64,000 nt of DNA from NCBI GenBank assembly GCA_031002005.1, contig CM061920.1, forward strand, positions 106,761,447 to 106,825,446, given 5' to 3'. Made by a program: the position numbers and the translations under genes. Below are positions 11,528 through 22,157 of this stretch, one piece after another. This stretch comes from Vandiemenella viatica (lineage: Eukaryota > Arthropoda > Insecta > Orthoptera > Morabidae). Positions within the stretch are counted from its first letter, which is position 1. Every line of letters starts with the position of its first letter. Under the pieces are notes generated by a model. It saw nothing but the letters and a program-made list of their open reading frames with translations. It searched no databases and was not told the DNA's origin.

Positions 11528-11560
11528 AGGTATTCACTATCAAGGTTGTAAGTATATCAC

Positions 11561-12079
11561 TGATTGGTTCACTCAGGCAATTTCCTGCAGGGATTGGTTA
11601 CCCAACCATCCACTGGGTTACTCAGCTGAACAGGAGCACCTCTTGTAGGTTATGTCATTGCTTGAAAGAGGCTAGTTGGATTCTCTTGACGAATGCAATA
11701 CATTATAGTTTCAGTTGACAGGCAACGACGCATTTCACTCCCATTTGCCCAGAGCCACAAGGACTCTTCTCAAGTTGATTCCTGGGAACATTTAGTCTAT
11801 TATTTACGATTTATGACAGTAGGGTATATTCATCTATTATTTTTATATTTTAAATAAACTGTTTATCCTGTTTTATAACCATTAAAAGTATAATTTTGAT
11901 GAAAATATTTATATTTAACACAAAACAAATATTTTATAACTGCAATCCACTTTCGGCGTTTTAAACGCCGCCAGTTTGGTGCGCTGCATTGTAGCGTCAT
12001 TGTACACTACTACATTGGCGTATTGAATATTTTGGAGTGTTATATCTCAACAGTTTTGTGTTTTATAACCAATTTAGAT
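11561..12079. other. Gap; possible LINE 5' UTR
   Basis: No coding signal. The stretch at 11560-11800 directly precedes the endonuclease ORF of the RTE-like LINE and may be its 5' UTR. 11950-12060 is unique-looking sequence. Confidence 0.35.
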
Positions 12080-12286
12080 GTGGAAGGAGGTAGAAAACCA
12101 TTTTTTAAATTGTATATTGTACCTATGTGCAAAAATAAGAAAAGAAATACACCTGATAAAGTGTATGTTTATATTACGTGAGATGGGAATGGAAGAAAAA
12201 AGTGGTGTATAGCTATGAGAGGAGGTAAAAAATCTTCAACTAGTTGTTTATATTGTCGTGAAGATCATTCTAATATAAGTATATAA
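12080..12286 (+). pseudogene. THAP zinc-finger domain relic
   Basis: One frame with a single internal stop reads DVEGGRKPFFKLYIVPMCKN, then NTPDKVYVYIT, stop, DGNGRKKWCIAMRGG and STSCLYCREDHSNISI before a stop. The Cys spacing, KKW, AMR and CLYCxEDH resemble the C2CH THAP fold of arthropod proteins and P-type transposases. It lacks a clear promoter or further exons. It may be a fragment of a THAP transposase gene or a dead THAP gene. The assignment rests on motif memory only. Confidence 0.5.
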
Positions 12287-12656
12287 TGTTTAATGTTGTT
12301 ATGTTAAATTTGTTATTATATTTGACAATACTTGTTCAAACTCTAATCATAACTTAGTTTACAAAAGTTTAATAGGTATATTTTTCAAATCATTTCTTAT
12401 TCAAGTTTAATCCAAAGCTACTAAAAACCTATTAAAGCCATTGAATGAGACCATCAGACATTTTAAAATCGGATTTCAATCTCCTGAACATATGTTGAAG
12501 GGTATATGTTTACCTGAACTCATGACTTTAAGAGGCCACATTATTTAATAATTGAACTCGCTGATAATTATATGTCTGTGGTACCGTCGTTACTTTAAAA
12601 GCACCTACCAAAAAAATCAAAATGTCTTTTAATTACACAGTTTTCCATTATTACCT

Positions 12657-12727
12657 AGGCGCGGTGCAGGAGGTAAGGTGTCCGCTCCCTAATTTTCCAA
12701 ATCGAGTTTAAATCCCCACAGCATCAG
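12657..12727 (+). repeat. Degenerate tRNA-like (SINE) block
   Basis: GCGCGGTGCAGGAGGTAAGG (A-box-like region) is followed by ATCGAGTTTAAATCCCC (B-box-like) at about tRNA spacing. This suggests an old tRNA-derived SINE. The rest of the SINE is not recognisable. Confidence 0.4.
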
Positions 12728-12739
12728 GTATTTCTATTT

Positions 12740-13985
12740 ATTTTTTTCTGCAGAAATTGTTGAGCATGAACTTTTTATTTTATTTTATTCAACTTTAAAA
12801 CGATACTTCCAACAGATACAACAAATGCAATTTCGGCCAGTGACTTCGTAATATGCCTCGCAAATAGTCATTAAAATTTGATTAGGAGGCGAATCTGTTT
12901 TCGTCACGTACATTGATTTATTTTCAACAAGTTACACCCAACCACTTCACAGAATTAAACATATCGAATGTAGAAAAAAGAAAAAATCGATCTTCTCGAT
13001 GTTACGTGTTACGTTTAAAATACTTCTTGATGACATACAAGTATAGAAATGACGAAAATGGAATAAAGTAAAAAAAACACCAAAACAATAAACTTAACAA
13101 CAAAACGTGAAAAATTATGTATGAATGAAGACTTTACTAGTGTATGATTGCAGTGAAGTCCTCACGGGTGTACCTCCGGATTGTGTTGTGAAAACAGAAT
13201 CCGATGATATACCCGTGAAGATTTCATTTCGATTCAACGATCTTCTGGGGGGAAAAAATCATTTTCTGCTACTTTATTATGCTACTAGCTTCAAAGTCGT
13301 CAGAAATGACGGGCTGAACGGTATCTTCTGGCAATTCATTTCTTTGGAATTGATTAAATTAGTAAAATTGTTATAAAACAACGAGCAATGTAATTCCTTG
13401 TGTCTTACCTGTAACAAAAACTATCAGTCGTCACTCTGGTCCGGGGTACATTTAAACTTTACCACAAACTCCGTTAATATACTAGAACTATATTTCATTG
13501 TCGGTTACTCCAGCATGTCACTTGATTCACATTAGGTGCATCTAATACGTAGCTACTGTTCTAAAAACGAAAACAATTAATAATTCAAATATCTAATACT
13601 TAATTTTCTTGCAGCTTTCTACCCCTCCGACGGATGAAAAATACGTTTTCATCATGAAAACTTTGTTTTTTGGGAGATTATTTTACTAAACCGCTTTTTA
13701 CTATTTATTATATGAGTATTCTCACTAGAATGCAATATTTCACCAAAGATGCTGATAAATTACAATATAACTTGAACACAATTATAAAAAACGCCCAGTA
13801 ATAGTGCCTTCGTTTACAATATGAACGTGTACTTTGGCATCACAATTCGATTCGACAAAAAACGTTGCGTTTCGCGAGTTACATTGCCATTGTATTTTTA
13901 ACACTTTTGATTAATTAAAATCTATGAATAAAAATCTAATAAATAGGAAAAAAACCTTGAAGCGGTAATTATACAGTATTAAAGC
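12740..13985. other. Gap without recognised gene
   Basis: AT-rich. An 83-codon open frame at 13125-13376 has no recognised motif. Imperfect inverted copies of CTTCACGGGTATA sit at 13158-13176 and 13208-13226, so a hairpin-like repeat covers most of that frame, which argues against coding. Confidence 0.4.
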
Positions 13986-13989
13986 TTCC

Positions 13990-14575
13990 AAATAAAAATA
14001 CTAGACGTATATTTGGATTTCATGCACGTTGCCTATTGCTAACAACCTTACTTCTAGCTGTAAACCATTAACACAACCATTCACTATAAAAATCAATAGC
14101 AATTGTCTCAGTACACTACATTGTGTCATTCTCATTTGTATATTTCTTACTGTAACATTTTGCTTTCCACCTTTCAAGAATTCCTCTACCCATGGTGTAA
14201 CTTTTTCCTTCACTTAAACAATTTTTATCTAATTCAACACCTTTTATTTACTAACTCATTCAAATTCCATTGAAAGATATAGTGCTAAATTATTCACTTG
14301 ACATGCCTCATTCATTTTATCTGGAAAATCTTGTATATAGCCCTCTAACTGAGATTTACATGAGTATCCTTGCCTAAAAGCATGTTGCCAATTAGCAAAA
14401 TAGTTTGCTTCCTCACATTCATTTAAAATGTGATACTATGTCAATTTCTCCATCAATTTACCTACCACTAATGTCAGAGTAAAGGGATTGTATTTTCAAC
14501 CCCAAATATCACCCCTTTTTTGTGGATTGGTATTACTATGACACCTTTGCAGTATTCTGGTAAGCAGGAATATCT
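13990..14575 (-). pseudogene. Old LINE reverse transcriptase fragment
   Basis: On the minus strand, VTPWVEEFLKGGKQNVTVRN leads into QCSVLRQLLLIFIVNGCVNG and EVRLLAIGNVHEIQIYV. This is the GPLLFLIFVN...YADDIQIYV segment with the catalytic Asp pair lost. Upstream sequence to 14575 gives further broken RT motifs (IPIHKKG). The 3' end of the CR1-like LINE at 14580 abuts it, so it was probably the target of that insertion. Confidence 0.55.
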
Positions 14576-15563
14576 TTAATATGCCACTTTATTTATGTAT
14601 TTATCAATCTTGTTTTATGGATCCCTGCTGAGGAAAGACCTCTGTGATGTGAATGTGTCATGGTTGATACACATACATACAATATAAGTCATAATCATAG
14701 TAAAAACAATTTTATGTTCCAAAGACAAATAAATAGAATAACAATAAATATTAATTATTACAATTGAATTTTGCAAAAGTCATATTAAATACGTTCAACT
14801 AATTTGCTCAAATTCTTGAATGGAGTAGGAGTTGCTAATAAGATAATCTCTCATTTTTTCTTTAAATACATCTTCATTATCTGCAGATTGTTTTTATACT
14901 CATGGGAAGTTTATTAAACAGATGTATACCAGAATAATTAACTCCTCTTTGTACTAATGCCAGAGATGTTTGTGTTTTGTGCAAGTTATTTCCATTCTTG
15001 TATTGAAATTGTGTACCTGTGAATTAGAAGTAAACAGGTTAGAATGATCTATGACAAAACACATGAGAGAATATATATACTGAGAAGTCATTGTAAGAAT
15101 ATTGAGTTATTTAAAAACTTGTCCGCAAGGAGTTCGTGGTTGTACCCTGCGCAGCATCCTAATAGCTCTTTTCTGTATTATGAAAACTTATTGATTCTGT
15201 GAAGAGTTTCCCCCAAAAATTAAGCCATATGACATTACTGAATGAAAATATGAGGAGTACACCTGTTTCGTTAATTCTAGATCTGCTGTTTGAGAAAGTG
15301 TTCGTATTGCAAAGGTAACACTACTTAACTTCTTCAGTAGTGAAGTCGTTTCTTCATGCCAACAGAGTTTCTCATCTATTTTAATACCACCGAATTTTAT
15401 ATTTTTTCTAATATTGTGTTATTTTTATGACTTACTTGTAAATCTGGCTGAGCATAATTTTTTGTTTTAAACCTAATATAATGTGTTCTTTCGTAATTTT
15501 ATTTTAATGAATTTGCCTTAAACCAATTTTCTACTTCACTAAGTACTTCACTTAAATTAAATT

Positions 15564-17600
15564 CTAGTTTGCTGTTTTTCTCACAGTCCGGTTAGTATCA
15601 TCTGCAAATAAAACACTCTTAACTTTGTCAGGTAAGTTTCCAGGAAGGTCATTGATGTACAACAAAAACAGGAGGAGTCCTAGGACAGAACCTAGTGGAA
15701 TTCCATGTTTTAATATCTTCCAGTCCGATGAAGCATCTATAATTATTTTAGAATCAAAAATGGAAACCTTTTGTATTAGACTTTCCGTGTATGATTTAAA
15801 CCATTTACCTGTGGTTCCATAAATACCATAGTATTCCATTTTCTTCAAAAGTAATTCATGATTTACACAGTCAAATGCTTTTGCAAGATCACAAAATATT
15901 CCTACAGGGCTCAATTTATTATTCAGTTCCTCAAATGTGTTATTTAGAAATTAATATATAGCCATATCTATAGATGATCCTTTTTGGAACCCAAATTGTG
16001 ATTTAGTGTGGATATTATTTTGTTTAACATGTTTTATTACTCTACAGTCACGGCCGGCGTTAGGGGGGGGGGGGGAGTTTATAGAGTTAAAAAAAAAAGG
16101 TCGCCCATTTTACCGGGCGTGAAATTCCTAGCGCCGGCTCTGTCTACAGTACATGACTTTTTCAAAAATCTTTGAGAATCCTGAAAGTAATGAAATGGGA
16201 TGATAGTTATCTACACATGTTGCTTCTCTTTTTTTAAAACAACGGTTTTACAACTGCATATTTTAGTCTATTTGGAAACACACCTTGAATTAAGGATTCA
16301 TTACAAATGTGGGCAAGTAAATGACTGATACAATCTGAACATCTTTTCAGTAATTTGCTTGAAATATTGTCATAGCTGGAAGAATGTTTAGGTTTTAATT
16401 GTTTCATGGGTTTATTTATTTCTGAGACTATTACTGGTGGCAATTGCATTTCTACAAATTTATTTTGGAAAGCAGTCTGAAGAAGCCTTGGGGCACTATA
16501 TGGGGATTGCTTTTCTATACCTAATTTCTCTACAACTAAAGAAAAATGTGTGTTAAATATTTCACAAAATTCCCCTACTTCACTATGAACAGATCCAGGT
16601 TGTTCTATTTTTATGTCTTTAGAGTGATTTACAGATTTTCCTGTTTCAGTTTTTATTATATTCTATATAGTTTTCATCTTATTTCCTGAATTCTCTATTT
16701 TCTCTGATATATACCTGTTCTTGGCCTTTCTTATTACATTTCTTAGATTGTTAGGATAATGTTTATAATGAGCTTTCAGTGTATAGTTATCTGATTCTCT
16801 TACTTTTAAGTACAGGTCCCTTTTTGTTTTACAAGATACTCTAATACCCTTTGTTATCCATCCCTTACCCAGTTCATTGTTTGGAGTATTGATAAGTTTC
16901 GTTTTTTTTAAACTTCCTTCGAAAGGTGTTAGAAATATATTGAGAAAGGAATCCAATTTTTCATTAACACTCTGTGCATTGTACACTTCTGACCATTGTT
17001 CATTACTTAAGGAATCTATGAAATGTTTTATATTGTTTTCATTAATATTTCTTCTATATGCCCAACTTTATTTATCTGTTTAATAGAGTTTCTGGACTTG
17101 ATACAAAACAGCTGGGCATCATGATCTGAGATACCATTTATTACTGAAAGTATGATGTAATAACTGTACTGAGAAATATCCATAAAAAATTATCAATTGC
17201 TGTTCTGCTATTATTTTGTATTCTAGTAGGGAAATTTACAAGTGCCATTAAGTTAAAAGACAACATCAAGGCTTCCATATCTAGCCTCTCATTGCTGTGA
17301 TTGAGAAAGTCAGCATTAAAATCTCCACATAAAACTATTTGTTTGTTATTTTTGAAACATAGTAGCAATGACTCTAACTGAGATAAAAAAACAGTCTAAA
17401 ATTTCCTGAGGGGGCCCTATAAATTGCTTTTACTATGAGCTCTTCCTTACCATATTCTAGTTTAGTAACACAGCATTCAAAGTGTTGTTCTATACAATAC
17501 TTACTTACACCTACACTGTGCATTGAATATTACTCGTATTTTTAACAAAAATGGCAACTCCCCCTTTCTCCATTTTACATCTACAGAAATGAGAGCTTAG
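15564..17600 (-). pseudogene. CR1-like LINE ORF2 (endonuclease + RT)
   Basis: Motifs in order on the minus strand: QIVLCGDFNADFLNH (GDFN box) and NSRTAIDNF in the endonuclease (17368-17141); the linker with GWITKGIRVSCKTKRDLY (16986-16663); SSSYDNISSKLLK (16380); GIFCDLAKAFDCVNHELL (15900); HGIPLGSVLGLLLFLLYIND (15700); and FADDT (15600). Both catalytic Asp sites of the RT palm are preserved, but frames are broken at about 17140, 16660, 16230 and 15950. It encodes the element's nicking and reverse-transcription functions. Confidence 0.8.
16049..16142. mobile_element. 94-bp hAT-type MITE
   Basis: The imperfect 15-bp terminal inverted repeats are CACGGCCGGCGTTAG and, read from the other end, CAGAGCCGGCGCTAG (12/15 match). 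The 8-bp duplication TCTACAGT flanks it exactly at 16041-16048 and 16143-16150. The CAG-like ends with an 8-bp duplication fit the hAT superfamily. It lies within the LINE RT at 14.6-17.6 kb, so it is younger than that LINE. Confidence 0.8.
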
Positions 17601-17619
17601 TTTATAATTTTGGATGGAC

Positions 17620-18568
17620 AGCTGAGGTTAAGGTTAATAACTAGATGGTGACCGACAGAAGTGACAGTCTACTCCATAAGCAACATTAATGGTTATAGCT
17701 CAGACATAGCTGTTCATACCATCCCCAGTATGCACTTCATCATGACAAGATAATAAAAAGGGGTGAAAAATATTTATTACAAAACAGGAAATGAAAAGAA
17801 GTACATAACCTACATATTATAATAGGGGGGTGAGGTGGTTAAAGAGGTTGATATAAAGAGAACATAACAGACTTAAAAGGCAGCAGGGTAGTAGGGATTA
17901 TTTGAAACAACTAAAAAAAGGAATTAGAAATAGCAAAGAAGGTGGGTAAAGATGGGTTTATGAAGAATATTATTGGTGCAGGGAGAGTAATGACTGATGA
18001 ATCTAGAAATTTCTATGGCTATGCTGGAACACTGAGGGGAAGTTCTCGCATTTTATTTATTACCTTATCGTCGTATTTTCTATGATGATACTCCCTTTCT
18101 TTTAATGTTTTATTTTTATCTTCTTCCTTTTGTATCGTAGTTAGGATACACGATCGGTTTTAATTCGTGATTGAGTAAACTTTCAGCTTACTGTTTATTT
18201 GACTCTTTCTTCATACTTCAAATAAATAATAAACTTATATGACTTAATTCCTTTTTTATTATCATGTCATAATATCCTTAATTATCCGACAGCAGCAACT
18301 TAAAGTTCAAAGCGAACACACCAATGGTTTTTATCAAGCTTGTCCGATATATCTAACTTCTCATTTTTATAAACATTGCCTTAGCTACCAATTTCACAGA
18401 GTAATTATTTACTTTAGGTAGCCTGTTATACCACAAAGTGAGGGTGTTGAGACAATTATAGATAAGGTTGGAGAAGAAGTTACTGAGGATATATGAAAAG
18501 TGGAGATTTTAAGTAACCAGTTTAGTAATATCACTATGGACAATGATTCAGAAGTAATAACAGTAATA
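17620..18568. other. Gap; possible decayed LINE linker
   Basis: 17830-18050 reads on the plus strand, with stops, as KEVDIKRT...KKGIRNSK...GAGRVMTDESRNFYGY. This resembles LINE endonuclease-RT linkers, and may be the upstream part of the LINE that resumes at 20.1 kb beyond the mariner insertion. 18060-18568 shows nothing. Confidence 0.3.
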
Positions 18569-18763
18569 TACATACTCCATCCAGAAAGTAAGTACCATTT
18601 GGATATTAAAAAATATTAGCAATTTGTTTCCAGTTGTACTTATTACAGAAAAATCTGCACATCTTAAACTAATCTTCAATATTCACAATTCGTATTAAGG
18701 CATATATCGTATCTTGGCACTAATTACAACATACCCGCTTCTTAAAAATTTGGCCACCTGCAA

Positions 18764-19016
18764 CAGGGGCGGATCCAGGATTTTGGTTTGGGGGGGGGGG
18801 CTTGAGCGGACTTTGGTTTGGGGGGGGCTTGGCTTGAGTGAATTTTGGTTCAGAGGGCTTGCCTTCAGTGGATTTTTGGTTTTGGGGGGCTTGAGTCGGC
18901 CATGGGGTAGTCTTTACAGCTTACTCCAAAATTACAATGTCGGGGATGGACCTAGATACTTTTTTTTGGGGGGGGGGCTTGAGCCCCCTAGCCCTCCCCT
19001 CCTGGATCCGCCCCTG
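18764..19016. mobile_element. 253-bp hAT-type MITE
   Basis: Terminal inverted repeats CAGGGGCGGATCCAGGA ... TCCTGGATCCGCCCCTG enclose G-rich sequence (runs of GGGGGGG). The flanks ACCTGCAA (18756-18763) and ACCTGTAA (19017-19024) form an 8-bp target duplication with one difference. This end sequence is common for hAT MITEs. The insertion is inside the mariner copy. Confidence 0.85.
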
Positions 19017-19083
19017 ACCTGTAACCTGAATCAGTTCTTGAGGTTTACCTTGATCTCATTATTACTTGCAAAGCGCTGACTGG

Positions 19084-19870
19084 CAAGAAATTTCTTGAGA
19101 TGTGAAAACAAATGGAAGTCAGGCAAGGACTATAAGGTAGGTGACAGAATTCGACCCAACGAAATGATTCAAACAGCATTATAGTTACGCATACAGCATG
19201 CGATCGCAAGAACACAATACCTGAAGTCAGTAGGCCACGCCTCTTGTTCTTTATCGCGCGCCGTAACTTCTTCAGTGTTTGAACGTTCCATCCAGTTCAC
19301 TAGCAAAATTGCTTGACAGACCCAAAACACGGAACACATGATTTTTCTTGAAGAAAGAGGTTTTTTTATTATTATTTCAGGGAACCAGTATGCGTCCATT
19401 CCAGCGAATGCGGTTTCGTTTCAGGTTTATGGTAACAAATCCATGTTTGGTCGCAAGTGGCAAAGTCGTAAAAAAAACCTTCTGTCACATAATGCTGCTA
19501 GAACTTCAAGGCTTCTGCCACGCATTTCAGTTTTTGAACGTCCGTTAGTGTTTTCGGCATTCATTCTGTACACAATTTTTTGAAGTGCAAATGTTCAGTC
19601 ACAATTTCCTGTAATGATGATCATGAAATCTTTGGAAAATCCATTGACAAATCAGAAATCGCGCCTATTCGAACGAACCTGATTTTCGACAGAGCGCACC
19701 AATTCTCCGGTAATCAATGACGGGCGTCTACTGTGCTCCTCGACTTTTTCCCTTATTTCAGTACACACCGTAACCCACTTTAGCACCATATCTTCGCTCA
19801 TCGCGTTCTCTCCATTAGTTTCTCTTATCTGACGATAATTTCCACACGGTCGAACAATTCTCGCATTCAA
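19084..19870 (-). pseudogene. Mariner transposase
   Basis: The N-terminal part (19870-19652) reads NGENAMSEDMVLKWVTVCTE and SRRPSLITGELVRSVENQVR, the paired helix-turn-helix region and GRPS linker. The catalytic part (19399-19169) reads LSSRKIMCSVFWVCQAILLV, where the canonical WDRQG motif has lost its Asp, then a frameshifted segment toward the DNARPHTA box. The region between them (19550-19400) is degraded. It is dead: it has frameshifts and lost catalytic residues. Confidence 0.75.
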
Positions 19871-20099
19871 AAACTTGATAATGGCTCTATTGTTTTAAAC
19901 ATGATTACCAACAAATAGTGACTTCAAATGTTCGCATAATCAATGAAAATGGATAGGCTAATTAGGACCTACCTACACATGCGCAACCTTCGTGCTGTCA
20001 GATGTGCCGGAGATATGCGCAAAACAGAACTTACTTTCAGGATGAGCCTTGTAAATGAGTAGCATAAGTGATTTTCACATCGGCAACAGAGCTTTAGAC

Positions 20100-21327
20100 G
20101 TGAATATAGTTGTTAATCTCAGTTGATAGATATATGAAAGATGTTTCAGATAAAATGGGTGAGAGAGGCCAAATTGATAGCTAAGCACTAGATCTTCGAA
20201 AGGCTATTGACAGAGTGAGTCATAAAATGGTGATAAATGAGGTAAAAACGATTGTAGTAGATGAAAAAGTGCAGAATTCTTAAAAGAAATAAAGCAAAAA
20301 GTTTGGGTAGGAAATGCAGTATCAAAAGAAGTGGAAGAAGAAAAGGGAGTGACACAGGGCAGCGTATTGGGGCCATCGCTGTACATTATTCTAATGAATT
20401 ATTGTGTTTATGGTTTACTATCAGGAGCTAGGTTCTTTGCAGGTGAAATAATGCTATATAATAGGATCAAAATGGCAGAGGACTGAACAGCTGCATGGTG
20501 ATCTGGACAGGACATCTAGCTCGTTTGATAAACACGGGGTGAAGATAAAAGCAAAGAAGAGTCAGCTGATTAGGTACGCAGATAAAAATCTAAAGGTTAT
20601 GATTATAACATGTGGAAAGAATTGTTTGTTGCAGACTTGAAATGTAAATAACTTGCATAACATTTGATAAAAAGCTCAAATGGGCAGGACAAATTGGACA
20701 GGTAGTAGGAAGAGGTTTCAGTCTCCTACACTTGTTGGAGAGTGATGAATGGATGTACAATAAAGTAAAAGAATTGGGTTACAAAACTTTGGTCAGACCA
20801 TTGCTTGAATATGGTGGTTTAGTATGGGATCCATATTTTGGGTATCATATACAGGAGTTGGAGGGTATTCGAAGAAGGGCGCTAGATTTTTCTCTGGAAA
20901 TTATCGCAAAACACAATCGGTAACCGGTATAATAAATGAACGGGAATGCGAATCATTGGATGACAGGAGGAGGCTGAAAAGATTCATGGGTGTGTACGAG
21001 GTGTATATTTGTGACGAAGCAAGAAGGATATTTGTGTAAGAATTAGGAGTAATGCTTGGAAGGGAAAAGATGACCATGACCAAGAGCTGGCACTTGATTT
21101 CAGACCCAAGGGTGTGGGAAGATCCCCTTTCATAGGTAATGGGATCAGGGATTGGAATGAGTTACCCCTATAATTGAAGAATAATTTACCAAAAATATTG
21201 AAAGAATTTGAAAGAAGTTGATAAATTTGTAAATGGCAAAAGTAGGTGAGTACAAGAAAGGGGGAAAATTTGTGTGTAGGTAAATTGCCACTGGAGCGTG
21301 TGCTCAATCACAATTAAATTAAAGTAT
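20100..21327 (+). pseudogene. LINE family C reverse transcriptase, degraded copy
   Basis: The plus strand, over several frames, reads LDLRKAIDRVSHKMVINEV (first Asp changed), EKGVTQGSVLGPSLYIILMN, ARFFAGE (FADD lost), LKCK-LA (YLGI region), KELGYKTLVRPLLEYGGLVW, WKGKDDHDQELALDF and WNELP. The 3' UTR has CACTGGAGCGTGTGCTC and ends in ATTAAATTAAAG. It is the same family as 5.0-5.7 and 24.9-25.8 kb but more diverged. Confidence 0.75.
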
Positions 21328-21606
21328 CTTAGATATCTGTTCAGTTCTAAAAATGGTGCCAACACCTTCAATTTTGGCATCTGATTTAGTGAACGCTCTA
21401 ATATCTAATAGAACTGCTTCAAGATAAATTATTATTTTGTTTACTTGAAACCTTACAGGGTTATCATCAGATTTTACTGGGATGATATCCGACTGCTCTA
21501 CCACCTTTACTAAGGTATTTGCAAATCTCTGTTCTCTCGTGATATAATTCTTATTTCTAGCCTGGTTGAAAACTAGTAAATTTAGATACCTATCAATAAT
21601 TACCAT
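21319..21606 (-). CDS. Unrecognised 95-codon open frame
   Basis: The frame includes LVKVVEQSDIIPVKSDDNPV and LLDIRAFTKSDAKIEGVGTI. It is hydrophilic, with no signal peptide or membrane segment. It sits between a LINE tail and an LTR-like repeat and overlaps the LINE tail by a few bases. It could be a piece of a LINE ORF1, whose regions often look like this, or chance. I do not assign a function. Confidence 0.25.
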   Translation of the reverse strand: MVIIDRYLNLLVFNQARNKNYITREQRFANTLVKVVEQSDIIPVKSDDNPVRFQVNKIIIYLEAVLLDIRAFTKSDAKIEGVGTIFRTEQISKIL

Positions 21607-21629
21607 TCTTTATTCACTTCTGAACACTG

Positions 21630-22157
21630 TGTAACAGCCCTCAAACCTAAAATTAAATGGAAAAGAATTTTGTGAAGCAATTGTAGTAAGTTAGAGTTTG
21701 CTTGAATAAGATCCTGTATGTTTGTTTCACAATTAACTGTAAATCAGTGTATATAGACTTTGTTTTATGAAAAGAAATTATTTAAAGGTCATATAATATG
21801 TTTAAGAACCGAATTATTCAAGTGAATTGCTTAAATATTTCTAATTCCAAGTATTAAGGCAAGTTACGATGTCTAAAGGACAATTTTCTACAGTTTTAAA
21901 ATGATTTCTGTGAATCATTTTGTGTTTAAGTATCTATAATTTCCATTCTGAACATTTTGTATCGATTGTAAATGATTATGTATTTTTTCTGATTGTTTTT
22001 CATATGTTTCAATTGTTTAAGTATTGTTAATGTTCGCGAATTATCTGGTGGAAGCTTTTGAAGTGTTCTAGAAATTTCGGTGGAGTTTATATAAAGCGAT
22101 CATCCAAGACAGAGAGTTAGTTTTTCAGCAAAGTTTTTCACCAACTCAGTTTTTCGA
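21630..22157 (+). repeat. LTR-like repeat, truncated copy
   Basis: It starts TGTAACAGCCCTC and matches, over about 500 bp with moderate divergence, the reverse complement of 40212-39677. A TATA-like TATATAAAG is at 22088-22096 in the same relative place in both copies, followed by an AGTTAG/CAGTT-rich start region. No gag or pol is next to it, so it would be a solo LTR. It ends where the P-like element at 22158 begins, and its last 90 bp or so are missing. Confidence 0.5.

Larger units (their letters stand above)
5824..11560 (-). mobile_element. RTE-like LINE, interrupted by another LINE
   Basis: The minus-strand element begins with an endonuclease at about 11.5 kb and ends with an (AGA)n-rich tail at about 5830. 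It is split into 11560-9932 and 7338-5824 by a plus-strand LINE at 7339-9918. The reading resumes across the insertion: the RT finger region on the right (LFTELGKSPM..) is followed on the left by IWATEAQPTD and HKKGDKSDLNN. The 13-bp flank GTATRCTTTGGAT is present on both sides of the inserted LINE (7326-7338, 9919-9931; one mismatch). Confidence 0.8.
14580..17610 (-). mobile_element. CR1-like LINE, 5' truncated
   Basis: The minus-strand element has endonuclease (about 17600-17100), linker (16986-16663), RT (16450-14850) and a 3' UTR ending with GATAAATACATAAATAAA at about 14580. The RT thumb reads out to FNKLP-type sequence near 14900. ORF1 is absent. A 94-bp hAT MITE is inserted at 16049-16142. 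Confidence 0.8.
18571..20051 (-). mobile_element. Mariner-family transposon with TA target duplication
   Basis: The ends CATACTCCATCCAGAAAGTA and (from the right) CAAGGCTCATCCTGAAAGTA match at 15 of 22 positions. They are flanked by TA at 18569-18570 and 20052-20053. Minus-strand transposase remnants lie inside. Removing the 253-bp hAT MITE and its 8-bp duplication leaves about 1.22 kb, close to the usual 1.3 kb mariner length. Confidence 0.75.

Noticed and set aside
13125..13376. 83-codon open frame as a gene
   Set aside because: No motif, and it overlaps an imperfect inverted repeat. It looks like chance or a MITE.
18714..19079. 121-codon plus-strand open frame
   Set aside because: It is almost entirely the G-rich hAT MITE read through.
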